Shown: positions 54,206 through 64,000, counted from the stretch's first letter. The stretch is DNA of 64,000 nucleotides from Sphingomonas sp. UNC305MFCol5.2 (GCF_000712135.1 NZ_JOOE01000002.1:857566-921565), one strand, 5' to 3'. The notes: generated by a model from the letters alone, not told the origin. Numbers and translations: made by a program.

Positions 54206-54325
54206 CCCTCTCCCCGCTCGCGGGGAGAGGGTTGGGAGAGGGGCAGTCCGTCAGCAATCACCGACATCGCTCGCCTCTCTTCCAGCCCCCTCTCCCCGAC
54301 CCTCTCCCCGCAAGCGGGGAGAGGG
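54206..54325. repeat. Family C inverted repeat between dnaK and dnaJ
   Basis: CCCTCTCCCCGCTCGCGGGG at the left and CTCCCCGCAAGCGGGGAGAG at the right, each a hairpin, separated by GGGTTGGGAGAGGGG-like sequence. Fills the dnaK-dnaJ gap completely. Confidence 0.88.
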
Positions 54326-54340
54326 AGGGAAGCCCAAGAG

Positions 54341-56254
<1,914 letters not shown>

Positions 56255-56358
56255 GGTCCCTCGTGGCCCCCAGTGTTCAATTGCTCAGTGTTAAAAATCA
56301 AAACCTTGGCTCCCCTCGCCCCCAAAATCAGGCAGCGCGGGAACCATGTCCGAAAGCG

Positions 56359-56387
56359 ATATAGGTGCGCTTCCGCTTGCCGCAAGA
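56359..56387 (-). promoter_or_regulatory. dnaK: Candidate heat-shock (RpoH) promoter of dnaK
   Basis: On the minus strand CTTGCGG, 13 bases, ACCTATATC, about 105 bases before the dnaK ATG. The CTTG -35 core and a CCTATAT-like -10 resemble alphaproteobacterial sigma-32 promoters. No CIRCE element is seen. Confidence 0.5.
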
Positions 56388-56430
56388 AGGGTGGAATTAT
56401 AGGAACTTTCCCGAAATGGGAGTTGAGTGG

Positions 56431-56871
56431 ATGCGTGGAATTTCGGGGATCGTTGCGGCGGCGTTGCTGCTCGCCGGGTGCGGCAAGCCCGCCGAGCTCG
56501 GCGCGGACCATGGCTGGGTGCGCCTCCCCGCGGTCGCCGGTCGCCCCGGCGCGGCCTATTTCACGGTCCATGGCGGAGCGCAGGCGGATACCTTGCTCAC
56601 GGTCTCGACACCCGCGGCGCTGCGTGCCGAGCTCCACGAGACGATGGATCATCAAGGCGTGAAATCGATGCAACCGACGCGCGACGTCCCCGTCCCGGCG
56701 AAGGGCGAAGTCGCATTCATGCCCGGCGGCCGCCACGTCATGCTGTTCGATCTCGGCCCAGGCGTGAAGCCGGGCACGCGCATTCCGCTCACGCTCGCCT
56801 TTGCCGGCGGAAAGCGGCTGGAGATACAGGCCCAGGTCGTCGGCGCAGGCGACCCGCCGCCGAACCAATAA
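56431..56871 (+). CDS. PCuAC-type periplasmic copper chaperone lipoprotein
   Basis: 146 residues from ATG 56431. Lipobox LAGC. PCuAC family copper ligands are visible: LRAELHETMDHQGVKSMQPT and FMPGGRHVMLFDLG (the HxM-type pair). Delivers Cu(I) to cytochrome oxidase in related bacteria. Divergent from dnaK. Confidence 0.9.
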   Translation: MRGISGIVAAALLLAGCGKPAELGADHGWVRLPAVAGRPGAAYFTVHGGAQADTLLTVSTPAALRAELHETMDHQGVKSMQPTRDVPVPAKGEVAFMPGGRHVMLFDLGPGVKPGTRIPLTLAFAGGKRLEIQAQVVGAGDPPPNQ

Positions 56872-56873
56872 TC

Positions 56874-56979
56874 GTCACCCTGGCCGAAGTGCCGGGGTCT
56901 ACTGTGCCTCACACGAAATGTTCGAGCCTCTTGCTCTTCGCTTGCCTCCCGGTGGCCCCGGCACTTCGGCCGGGGTGAC
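56874..56979. repeat. Family A intergenic inverted repeat (copy 6)
   Basis: Left arm GTCACCCTGGCCGAAGTGCC, then GGGGTCTAC; right arm CCCCGGCACTTCGGCCGGGG, ending TGAC. Three bases after the copper chaperone stop. Confidence 0.88.
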
Positions 56980-57025
56980 GGGAGAAATGTCAGACGCTAT
57001 CCTCCCCCCAAAGGGAGGCCCGTTC

Positions 57026-57553
57026 ATGCCTGAGACCGTCGATCGTTTCCGTTCGTCCACGCTGGGCTGGCTTCGCGGCACGCTCGCCGGCTGGGGGACG
57101 ATCCTGCTGATGCTCGTCGGGCTGGTCGGTTCGATCTGGGCGCTCGCCCAGCGGCCGGTGGCGGCCTGGGCGTGGCTGTTCCCGATCCTGCTCGTCGCGG
57201 GGCTGCTGCTCCTGTTCGCCCGCTGGATCCAGAATCTCTCCACCACCTATGAAGTGACCGAGGACCGGCTGATCCTCCACCAGGGCATCCTGATCAAGTC
57301 GATCGACGAGATCGAGCTCTACCGCGTCAAGGACGTACGCATCGATTTCACGATCATCAACCAGACCGCCGATCTCGGTACGATCAGCATCACCTCGTCG
57401 GACGAGACGACGCGCGACGGCCCCCTGATCATCCGCGACGTCGAGCGTGCCCGCGCCCGGCGCGAGGAGCTCCGTTCGCTCGTGAACACTGCCCGGCGCA
57501 ACCGCGGCGTCCGCGAAATCGATATGGTTCAGGAGAATCTGACTGATATCTGA
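57026..57553 (+). CDS. Membrane protein with PH (bPH2-type) domain
   Basis: 175 residues from ATG 57026 (AAGGGAGG upstream). Two helices at the N-terminus (GTILLMLVGLVGSIWALA, AWLFPILLVAGLLLLFARWI) followed by a bacterial PH domain (YEVTEDRLILHQGILIKSID, IELYRVKDVRIDFTIINQTA, GTISITSSDETT). Such proteins are membrane proteins of unknown role, some linked to envelope stress. Confidence 0.82.
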   Translation: MPETVDRFRSSTLGWLRGTLAGWGTILLMLVGLVGSIWALAQRPVAAWAWLFPILLVAGLLLLFARWIQNLSTTYEVTEDRLILHQGILIKSIDEIELYRVKDVRIDFTIINQTADLGTISITSSDETTRDGPLIIRDVERARARREELRSLVNTARRNRGVREIDMVQENLTDI

Positions 57554-57752
57554 ACGCCCTCGCCCGATCCCGAGAATCGCGGCCCGGCATAAATTGCTGG
57601 CAACATAGCGGCTTAGGCGCGAAATCCGGCCGTCGCCCCGGCGCAGGAGAGGCGCCGGACAACGCATTTTCCCTCCCGCGGTTCCGAATCCCTGGCGGTT
57701 TCGGCGCAAATGACTTGATGATTGCGTTCCCGGCGCTGTATGTGACGGGCCG

Positions 57753-58619
57753 ATGACATCTCCTCCCCCGGACGGATCGCGGGATCGCCGGATCGAGGAT
57801 CCGACCAACCTCTGGATCATTCACCCGGCAGGGCGAGCCCTGCTCCCCTGGTTCGTCGCGCGCGGAATATCGGCGAATGCGGTGTCGGTGATCGGGCTGC
57901 TGCTCGGCGGATTCGCCGCGCTCGCTTATGCGAGCTGGCACGCTTGGCCCTTCGCATTTCTCGGCCTGCTTTTCTCGATCGGCTGGCTGATCGCCGACGG
58001 GCTCGACGGCATGGTCGCACGCGCGACCGGGACCGCGAGCGCATTGGGCCGCACGCTCGACGGCATCTGCGATCACGGCGTGTTCGCCCTGATCTACATC
58101 CTCATCGCCAGCTCGATCGGCACGCTCGAAATCTGGGCCCTCGCCATCGCCGCCGGCGTGCTCCACGCGGTGCAGTCGAGCCTCTACGAAGGCGAGCGCG
58201 CCCGTTTCCACCGCCGCTGCAAGGGGCAGGTCTCGCCGCCGCCCGCGCCGAGTCGCAACCCGCTGGTGCGCCTCTACGACGGCGTCGCCGGCAGCGTCGA
58301 TCGCATCGCCTTCGTGTTCGACGCGACGCTCCAGCGCGCAGGCGATCCCGTCGCGCTCGGCCAGGCCTATGGCGCGCGTGCGGCGAAGCCGATGCGGCTG
58401 ATGTCGCTGCTCAGCGCGAATGTCCGCGTCTACGCGATCTTCCTTGCCTGCCTCGCCGGCAATCCGCGCTATTTTTTCTGGTTCGAGCTCATTCCGCTGA
58501 CGGCGATCCTCGTCGTCGGCCTGACCTGGCACCGTACCGTCGAGTCCCGCCTCCTCCGCAATGCGGGGGCGGCATCCGAACATCCTTCTTCTTCACAATC
58601 ACATATCCAGAGGACCTGA
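57753..58619 (+). CDS. CDP-alcohol phosphatidyltransferase family protein (inositol operon)
   Basis: 288 residues, about six helices. The family motif D-x2-DG-x2-AR-x8-G-x3-D-x3-D is intact in DGLDGMVARATGTASALGRT followed by LDGICD. It transfers the phospho-alcohol part of a CDP-alcohol to another alcohol. First gene of a tight operon with inositol-3-phosphate synthase (6 bases apart) and a nucleotidyltransferase. Context suggests CDP-inositol as donor; acceptor unknown. A phosphatidylinositol or di-inositol phosphate product is possible. Confidence 0.9.
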   Translation: MTSPPPDGSRDRRIEDPTNLWIIHPAGRALLPWFVARGISANAVSVIGLLLGGFAALAYASWHAWPFAFLGLLFSIGWLIADGLDGMVARATGTASALGRTLDGICDHGVFALIYILIASSIGTLEIWALAIAAGVLHAVQSSLYEGERARFHRRCKGQVSPPPAPSRNPLVRLYDGVAGSVDRIAFVFDATLQRAGDPVALGQAYGARAAKPMRLMSLLSANVRVYAIFLACLAGNPRYFFWFELIPLTAILVVGLTWHRTVESRLLRNAGAASEHPSSSQSHIQRT

Positions 58620-58625
58620 ACCGCA

Positions 58626-59717
58626 ATGAAGAGCATCAACATCGCGATCGTCGGCATCGGCAACTGCGCCAGCTCGCTCGTCCAGGGCCTCAGCCATTAT
58701 CGTGACGGCGCCAACGACACGATCGGCCTGATGCACTGGGATCTCGGCGGTTACCGCCCGAGCGACATCCATGTCGTCGCGGCGTGGGACGTCGATGCGC
58801 GCAAGGTCGGCAAGGATGTCGCCGACGCGATCTTCGCCAAGCCCAATTGCACCGCGGTGTTCTGCGCGACGGTCGAGCCGACCGGCACCAAGGTCCAGAT
58901 GGGCCGCGTCATGGACGGCGTCGCCGAGCACATGTCGGACTATAATGACGACCGTACCTTCGTCGTCGCCAACGATCGCGAGGCGACCAAGGAAGACGTC
59001 ATCCGCGTGCTGCGCGAGACCAAGACCGACGTGCTGATGAACTACCTCCCCGTCGGGTCGCAGGAAGCATCCGAATTCTACGCCGAATGCGCGCTCGAGG
59101 CCGGCGTGGCGTTCGTCAACAACATCCCCGTCTTCATCGCCAGCAACCCCGAATGGGCCGATCGCTTCACCGCGGCGGGCGTGCCGATCATTGGCGACGA
59201 CATCAAGGCGCAGCTCGGCGCGACGATCGTCCACCGCGTGCTGACCGACCTCTTCGCCAAGCGTGGCGTCAAGCTCGATCGCACCTATCAGCTCAACACC
59301 GGCGGCAACACCGACTTCCTCAACATGTCGAACCACCGCCGCCTCGCCTCGAAGAAGATTTCGAAGACCGAGGCGGTCCAGTCGGTCGCCGCGGAGCGGC
59401 TCGAGGACGAGAACGTCCATATCGGCCCGTCGGATTACGTGCCGTGGCAGAACGACAACAAGGTCTGCTTCCTGCGCATGGAAGGCTCGATGTTCGGCGG
59501 CGTGCCGATGAACCTCGAGCTGCGCCTGTCGGTCGAGGATTCGCCCAACAGCGCCGGCGTCGCGATCGACATGATCCGCTGCGCCAAGCTCGCCAAGGAT
59601 CGCGGCCTCGGTGGCCCGATCGACGCCGCCTCGGCCTATTTCTGCAAGCATCCGCGCACGCAGATGACCGACGACCTCGCCCAGACCGCAGTCGAGCAGT
59701 TCATCGCCGCCGCCTGA
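58626..59717 (+). CDS. ino1: Inositol-3-phosphate synthase
   Basis: 363 residues. Converts glucose-6-phosphate to L-myo-inositol-1(3)-phosphate, with NAD in the site. Opening INIAIVGIGNCASSLVQGL (NAD-binding), then DVLMNYLPVGSQEASEFYAE, NNIPVFIASNPEWADRF, and the signature region TYQLNTGGNTDFLNM. Length and motifs match the short bacterial/archaeal MIPS group. Coupled closely to the next gene (4 bases). Confidence 0.96.
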   Translation: MKSINIAIVGIGNCASSLVQGLSHYRDGANDTIGLMHWDLGGYRPSDIHVVAAWDVDARKVGKDVADAIFAKPNCTAVFCATVEPTGTKVQMGRVMDGVAEHMSDYNDDRTFVVANDREATKEDVIRVLRETKTDVLMNYLPVGSQEASEFYAECALEAGVAFVNNIPVFIASNPEWADRFTAAGVPIIGDDIKAQLGATIVHRVLTDLFAKRGVKLDRTYQLNTGGNTDFLNMSNHRRLASKKISKTEAVQSVAAERLEDENVHIGPSDYVPWQNDNKVCFLRMEGSMFGGVPMNLELRLSVEDSPNSAGVAIDMIRCAKLAKDRGLGGPIDAASAYFCKHPRTQMTDDLAQTAVEQFIAAA

Positions 59718-59721
59718 ACCG

Positions 59722-60423
59722 GTGATCACCACCGCCATCCTGCTCGCCGCGGGCGAAGGCAGCCGCCTTCGCGCCGCGGCGGCCTCCAAGCCTTTGTGCC
59801 CGGTCGGCGGCAAGCCGCTGATCGAGCATGCCATCCACGGCTTCGCCGCGGCCGGACTGGCACGGGTGGTGGTGGTGCTCGGCTATGAGGCCGATCGGAT
59901 CGAGGCGCACCTCGCCGCCGGCGACTGGCCGATCGCCGTCGAGACCGTCCGCACTCGCGACTATCGCCAGCCCAACGGCGTCTCGGTCCTCGCGGCCGAA
60001 GCCGCCGTGGCGGGTGAGGAAGCCTTGCTCGCGATGTGCGACCATCTCGTCGATCCTGCGCTCTATGCCCGCGTCGCGCAGGCCGGCGCCGGTGGCGGCG
60101 CCCGCCTCGCGATCGATCGCAACATCACCAGCGACCTCGTCGATCTCGACGACGTCACCGCCGTGCGCACCGAGGGCGAGGCGATCGTCGCGATCGGCAA
60201 GCATCTGCCCGATTACGACTGTTTCGACACCGGCGTCTTCGCGATCGGCCCCGGCCTGTTCGCCGCGCTGAACGGCCTCGAATCGCCCTCGCTCACCGAA
60301 GGCATGCGCGTGCTCGCCGCACAGGGCACCGCGCTGACGATCGACTGCAGCGACCTCGACTGGATCGACGTCGACGATCCCGCCGCGCTCGACAAAGCGG
60401 AAATCTGGCTCCGCGCCGCCTGA
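59722..60423 (+). CDS. Nucleotidyltransferase of the inositol operon (candidate inositol-1-phosphate cytidylyltransferase)
   Basis: 233 residues from GTG 59722. NTP-transferase fold: ILLAAGEGSRLR and SKPLCPVGGKPLIEHAI (donor-binding), LLAMCDHLVDPALY (metal site), DTGVFAIGPGLF. The small size and position after ino1 fit a CTP:inositol-1-phosphate cytidylyltransferase, known in archaea and Thermotoga as IPCT. Other sugar-phosphate nucleotidyltransferases have a similar fold, so the substrate is inference. Confidence 0.9.
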   Translation: MITTAILLAAGEGSRLRAAAASKPLCPVGGKPLIEHAIHGFAAAGLARVVVVLGYEADRIEAHLAAGDWPIAVETVRTRDYRQPNGVSVLAAEAAVAGEEALLAMCDHLVDPALYARVAQAGAGGGARLAIDRNITSDLVDLDDVTAVRTEGEAIVAIGKHLPDYDCFDTGVFAIGPGLFAALNGLESPSLTEGMRVLAAQGTALTIDCSDLDWIDVDDPAALDKAEIWLRAA

Positions 60424-60497
60424 ATTGCATCGCCCCGCCGAGCCGATATGATGGGCCCGGGCACGCGCAATCACTGCGCGTCAACAGGGGAACAGCG

Positions 60498-61049
60498 ATG
60501 AGATACCTGCTGATACTCGCGCCGATGGCGCTTGCCGCGTGCAATTCGGGTCCCTCGGTCGAGGCGACCAATGCCACCACCAAGGAAGTCGCCGCCAAGG
60601 TCACCGCCGCCGGCGGTACGCGCATGTCCCCCGGCCGCTGGGAGGGCACCGCGACGATCACCGACATGCAGGTGCCCGGCATGCCTGCCGAGATGGGCGA
60701 GAAGATGAAGGCCCAGATGGCCAAGGGCCACAGTTTCTCCAACTGCCTCACGCCCGAGCAAGCCAACAAGCCCACCGCCGATTTCTTCGCCGGCAGCAAC
60801 AACAGCTGCGTCTACGACCATTTCAGCATGGCCAATGGCCAGCTCGACGCCGCGATGACGTGCAAGGGCCAGGGCCCGGGCGGGACGATGCACGCGACGA
60901 TGAAGGGCAATTTCTCGAGCGACAGCTTCCAGATGGCCATGACCAGCAAGAGCGCGGGAACGCCGGGCCAGCCGATGACGAACATGACGATATCGATGAA
61001 GATGGAATCGAAGCGCGTCGGCGAATGCACCGGCAAGGAAGACAGCTGA
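60498..61049 (+). CDS. DUF3617 lipoprotein
   Basis: 183 residues from ATG 60498 with GGGG upstream. Lipobox LAAC. DUF3617 features: SPGRWEGTATITDMQVPGMP, MGEKMKAQMAKGHSFSNCLT, then cysteines in SCVYDHF, MTCKGQG and GECTGKE. Methionine-rich. Small periplasmic lipoprotein of unknown role; a shorter relative is at 17145. Confidence 0.85.
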   Translation: MRYLLILAPMALAACNSGPSVEATNATTKEVAAKVTAAGGTRMSPGRWEGTATITDMQVPGMPAEMGEKMKAQMAKGHSFSNCLTPEQANKPTADFFAGSNNSCVYDHFSMANGQLDAAMTCKGQGPGGTMHATMKGNFSSDSFQMAMTSKSAGTPGQPMTNMTISMKMESKRVGECTGKEDS

Positions 61050-61096
61050 CCCGGAAGACGTGACGGCGGCTTTCGGCGCAGTTGCGGACCGTCATT

Positions 61097-61211
61097 CCCT
61101 CTCCCCTTCAGGGGAGAGGGTGGCAAGCGAAGCGAGCCGGGAGAGGGGCAGGAATCGCCACTTTGCCGCACTTCCCCTCTCCCCGACCCTCTCCCCCTGA
61201 AGGGGAGAGGG
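61097..61211. repeat. Family C inverted repeat
   Basis: CCCTCTCCCCTTCAGGGGAG at the left, CCCTCTCCCCCTGAAGGGGA-GAGGG at the right. Layout as at 54206. Confidence 0.88.
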
Positions 61212-61224
61212 AGAACTGGCGGCA

Positions 61225-61752
61225 ATGACAGCCATCCCCGTCCCCCGGACAAATCCCGGTGACAAGCGCTCGCCGAATGGCCATGCTGCCTTCATGACCG
61301 TCCGCCCGCTCACCGAAGGGGAAACCCGCATGTGCGCCTCGGTCTTCGGCGATGCGATCGATTATTCCAGGGCGCGCGTCGCCAACAGCAAGTGGATCTT
61401 CTTCCAGCCGTCCAACACCACGATGGCGCCGCGCGGGACGATCCACTTCCACCCGAAGAGCGGCATCTATCACGAGGATTTCAGCGCCGCGCCGCTCGGC
61501 GTGCAGGGTCTCTTCGTCCATGAGATGACGCATATCTGGCAGCATCAGAAGGGCATCTTCCTGCCGATCAAACGCCACCCCTTCTGCCGCTACGATTATG
61601 CGCTCAAACCCGGACAAGCGTTCGAGAAATACGGGCTCGAGCAGCAGGCCGAGATCGTCCGCCACGCCTTCCTGCTGCGCCATCGCGCGATCATCCCGGC
61701 GGCGCCGGCGCTCGCGCAATATGAGAGCCTGATTCCGTTCAAGTCGGCTTGA
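61225..61752 (+). CDS. Small HExxH-containing protein (vgr-related type)
   Basis: 175 residues from ATG 61225; ATG 61294 (MTVRPLTEGETRM) is an alternative and looks more like the family start. Zinc motif HEMTHIWQHQ with a later EQQAEIVRHAF that may give the third ligand. Resembles proteins annotated as vgr-related, which look like small metallopeptidases of unknown function. No signal peptide. Confidence 0.75.
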   Translation: MTAIPVPRTNPGDKRSPNGHAAFMTVRPLTEGETRMCASVFGDAIDYSRARVANSKWIFFQPSNTTMAPRGTIHFHPKSGIYHEDFSAAPLGVQGLFVHEMTHIWQHQKGIFLPIKRHPFCRYDYALKPGQAFEKYGLEQQAEIVRHAFLLRHRAIIPAAPALAQYESLIPFKSA

Positions 61753-61761
61753 GCGGAGGAC

Positions 61762-63147
61762 TCACTCGGGATCGGGCGCTTGCCGCTTTCCCGTCTGCAC
61801 CGAGATCGGAGTCCTTGGCTCGCGTGGCGGTGGAGGCGCAGCGCGCGGTGCCGGCGGTTGAGAGGCGCGGGGTTCGCTGGAGGGACGTGGCGGCTGGGGC
61901 CGGGGCGCGCTCGAGTCCCGCGATGGCCGCGGCCCATTCCACATTCCGCCTCCCCGCGGCGCCCGCGGGGTCGGTGGGGCATCCGGCGTTCCCGCCCCGG
62001 CATCCGGGCGCTGGCGGAACCATCCGGGCCGCGCGCCATCGGGGCGCGGCGGGCGCGGACTGGTGCCTTCCGGGCGCTGTGCCGGGCCGGCAGCCCCGCC
62101 CTCGCCGCCGGTCGGATGCGGGCGCCCGCCCCAACCGGGCCGACGGATCGGCGCCGCGCCCGGAGCGGGGAGCGGAAGCGTTTCCGCATCGCCCGGCCGC
62201 ACCACGGGGGAACCGGGCATCGCCGGCCGATCGCGCCAGCGCCACCCGCGCCGGGGCGGCGTTCCGGGCTGCCCCGCATCCGGCCGCGGCGGACGCCCCG
62301 CGCCGGCGCCGTCCGGCCTGCCCCATTGTCCCGGCTGGCGCGGACGCCATGTTCCCGGCTCGCCCGGCCGTCCGGGCCGTCCCGCGCCGGGGCCATGCTC
62401 GCCCGGCCGATGGAAACGGCCCGGCGGCGGCCCCTGGAAGCCGCCTTCGCGCCAGCGCCGGAATTGCTCGGCCAGTGCGCGACGGCGTGCCTGCTCCGCC
62501 TCGGACCGCCGCCGCCACTCCGCGTCGCGCCACCGGTCGTGATGCCGTCCCCAGCCCGGATGACGCACGCGCCCTTCGTCCCAGATCTGCACGCTACCCC
62601 AGAGGATCGGGCTCGTGTCGATCCACGCCTGGCTGTCGACTTCGCGCCATTGCCGTTGCTGCATCGCCCGCCGCAGCGATCGGCCGCGCGCATAGAGCGC
62701 CACGCCTTCCTCGAGGTGCGCCGCCCCATCGGTACGCGGCATCGCGCCGCCATCGGGGCCATAGACCACCGCCACAGTCTCGCCGGAAAAGCCGAAGCTC
62801 ATCCCCGGCCGCACCGCGAGGAACGGCCCCTGCGCTTCGGGGCCGAAATAATAGCTCTGGATGCCTTCGGGCGTCTCCTCGACGATGATCGAATCGCCGT
62901 CCTGCAGCTGCCAGGCCCAGGGCTCGGCCCCCTCGAAGGGAAAGGCATAATCGGGCGGCGCATTGCCGATCACGTCCCACAATGAATCCGCACGGTCGAT
63001 ATAGGCATAGGCGTCGGGACTCTCGTCGGCGCTGTACACCGGCAGCGGCGGTGCCTGGTACGGCCCCCCGTCATAAGGCATCATGCATGCCGAAAGCGCG
63101 AGCGCGCTGCCCAAAATGCCCAGCCGCGTCGCGCGCTTATACTGCAT
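61762..63147 (-). CDS. Lipoprotein with long Pro/Arg/Gly-rich tail
   Basis: 461 residues from ATG 63147. Lipobox LSAC. The first about 200 residues have a structured part with YFGPEAQGPFLAVRPGMSFG, AVVYGPDGGAMP and ALYARGRSLRRAMQQRQWRE, then an Arg-rich helix-like region, and from about residue 250 an extremely Pro/Arg/Gly-rich tail (for example RPGEHGPGAGRPGRPGEPGT). No catalytic motif. Probably outer-membrane or periplasmic; function unknown. Confidence 0.75.
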   Translation of the reverse strand: MQYKRATRLGILGSALALSACMMPYDGGPYQAPPLPVYSADESPDAYAYIDRADSLWDVIGNAPPDYAFPFEGAEPWAWQLQDGDSIIVEETPEGIQSYYFGPEAQGPFLAVRPGMSFGFSGETVAVVYGPDGGAMPRTDGAAHLEEGVALYARGRSLRRAMQQRQWREVDSQAWIDTSPILWGSVQIWDEGRVRHPGWGRHHDRWRDAEWRRRSEAEQARRRALAEQFRRWREGGFQGPPPGRFHRPGEHGPGAGRPGRPGEPGTWRPRQPGQWGRPDGAGAGRPPRPDAGQPGTPPRRGWRWRDRPAMPGSPVVRPGDAETLPLPAPGAAPIRRPGWGGRPHPTGGEGGAAGPAQRPEGTSPRPPRPDGARPGWFRQRPDAGAGTPDAPPTPRAPRGGGMWNGPRPSRDSSAPRPQPPRPSSEPRASQPPAPRAAPPPPREPRTPISVQTGKRQAPDPE

Positions 63148-63163
63148 GGCCTGCCTCTCCCCA

Positions 63164-63181
63164 TGTTCTCGAACAAGAACA
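63164..63181. promoter_or_regulatory. Palindrome before the Pro/Arg-rich lipoprotein gene
   Basis: TGTTCT, six bases, AGAACA, 17 bases ahead of the ATG on the minus strand. Symmetric operator-like site. The GTTC halves recall alphaproteobacterial LexA sites, but those are direct repeats, so LexA is not supported. Confidence 0.3.
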
Positions 63182-63315
63182 TCTGCCCCGATCGCTGAAC
63201 GAACGATGACCACCTTAGGGAGAGGAAGTCGCGCCGCCGCGAGCCCTCGGCGAAGCGGACGGCGTGCAACGGCCACATGCGGCCTTGATCCAGCCAGTTT
63301 GAAACGAATTGTTCA

Positions 63316-63341
63316 CCGGCGGAGGTCGGGGCCTCCGCCGG
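63316..63341. terminator. Hairpin beyond the RTX gene
   Basis: CCGGCGGAGG, six bases, CCTCCGCCGG; perfect 10-bp stem about 60 bases beyond the RTX stop. On the minus strand followed by TGAACAATTCGTTT, a weak T-content. Probable 3' end structure. Confidence 0.6.
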
Positions 63342-63400
63342 AGAATAAGTTCAAGCAGGCAGAATGGGACTCCAGATCACCCCTGCCGCCCTTGTCTCGA

Positions 63401-64000
63401 TCAGAACAGGAAATCTCCGCTGGCCAAATTGTTCAGCTGGACTCCCGCGAGTTGAAGGATGTTCCCCGCGTCGAGCGTGATGACGACGTCACTGCCCTGT
63501 TGCGTCGCGTGCGCCATCATGTCCGCAAAGCCGCTGAACATCCCCGCGCCGAACTGGATCCGGTCGCCGCTGGCCGCGCCGTTGCCGGCGAAGTCGCTGA
63601 TCGTGTCCACCCCGAAGCCGGTGCCGAACACGAACAGGTCCTCGCCGCCGCCGCCCGTCAGGATGTTGGCATTGGCGTCGCCCTCGAGGATGTCGTTGAA
63701 GCTGGTGCCCTTGACGTTCTCGATACCGACGAAACTGTCGCCCTCGGCCGCGTTCCAGCTCCCCTGGCCGGCGCGCAGGCTGATCGCGACCCCGCCGAAA
63801 TTGCCGGTATAGTCGATCGTGTCGTTGCCCGCGCCGCCGTCGAGCAAGTCAGCGCCCGCGCCACCGGCGAGCAGGTCATTGCCGCCGCCGCCGTACAGCG
63901 CGTTGGTCCCGCCATTGCCGACCAGATAGTCGCCCCAGGCCGAGCCCTGGACGTTCTCGATCCCGAAGAACCGGTCGCCCTCGGCGTCGTTCCAGAAGCC
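63401..64000 (-). CDS. RTX (hemolysin-type calcium-binding repeat) protein, C-terminal part (5' end outside window)
   Basis: At least 199 residues, open to the right edge. Nonapeptide GGxGxDxUx repeats: YGGGGNDLLAGGAGADLLDG, GGAGNDTIDY, TGGGGEDLFVFG; between them, two copies of an AEGDxFxGIENVxGxxxxD module. Ends in ASGDFLF, a hydrophobic C-terminus typical of type I secretion signals. Probably secreted to the cell surface; the catalytic or adhesive N-terminus is not visible. Confidence 0.92.
   Translation of the reverse strand, partial: GFWNDAEGDRFFGIENVQGSAWGDYLVGNGGTNALYGGGGNDLLAGGAGADLLDGGAGNDTIDYTGNFGGVAISLRAGQGSWNAAEGDSFVGIENVKGTSFNDILEGDANANILTGGGGEDLFVFGTGFGVDTISDFAGNGAASGDRIQFGAGMFSGFADMMAHATQQGSDVVITLDAGNILQLAGVQLNNLASGDFLF

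Noticed and set aside
63164..63181. LexA box before the Pro/Arg-rich lipoprotein
   Set aside because: The site is an inverted repeat, whereas alphaproteobacterial LexA sites are GTTC-N7-GTTC direct repeats. Not supported.

Overview
This 64 kb window is a piece of chromosome from a high-GC alphaproteobacterium, most likely a Sphingomonas-type member of the Sphingomonadales. Pointers are a gcrA cell-cycle regulator, a three-gene cytochrome bc1 operon, an F0 ATP synthase operon with separate b and b' subunits, O-succinylhomoserine sulfhydrylase, and dense ATGA-coupled gene pairs. The species is inferred from gene content; nothing in the window names it. I see no rRNA, tRNA, CRISPR array, insertion sequence or prophage. 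About seventy protein genes are supported, almost all housekeeping, and both ends of the window cut a gene (an M20 peptidase on the left, an RTX-type calcium-binding protein on the right).

Layout. 1-6 kb: M20 peptidase, a lipoprotein sugar dehydrogenase, an aldehyde dehydrogenase, a secreted nucleotide pyrophosphatase-like enzyme and a MaoC hydratase. 6-10 kb (minus): a Gly/Tyr-rich lipoprotein, apt, and petABC with a clear terminator. 10-14.5 kb: trmL, hemF, an acetyltransferase, two coupled multipass membrane proteins, lipB. 14.5-22 kb: small secreted proteins, queE-queC, hslO-argF-argD, an orphan ABC-2 permease. 22-29 kb: gcrA, a gene-poor stretch, parE, an ECF-like sigma factor with a coupled membrane protein, a secreted class-A-like serine hydrolase. 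29-39 kb: acetyltransferase/LysR, apaG-metZ, a lipid-linked glycosyltransferase pair, leuB, recO, a GST, and a CelD-like/polysaccharide deacetylase pair. 39-47 kb: uvrC, a secreted methyltransferase-like protein, an unusual DoxX-like membrane protein, atpI-B-E-F'-F, radC. 47-57 kb: EF-hand protein, purB, an M15-like peptidoglycan enzyme, an XRE regulator divergent from a small membrane protein, a triple tail-collar protein, dnaK-dnaJ, a copper chaperone and a PH-domain membrane protein. 57-64 kb: a tight three-gene inositol phosphodiester operon, a DUF3617 lipoprotein, a small HExxH protein, a Pro/Arg-rich lipoprotein and the RTX protein.

The best candidate for an under-described system is the operon at 57753-60423: a CDP-alcohol phosphatidyltransferase, inositol-3-phosphate synthase and a small nucleotidyltransferase, which together could activate inositol-1-phosphate to CDP-inositol and transfer it to an alcohol or lipid. 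The other strong pattern is non-coding: three families of long inverted repeats (A: GTCACCCCGG...; B: CCGTTCGTTTCGAGCG...; C: CCCTCTCCCC...) occupy many of the larger intergenic gaps, including the dnaK-dnaJ gap.
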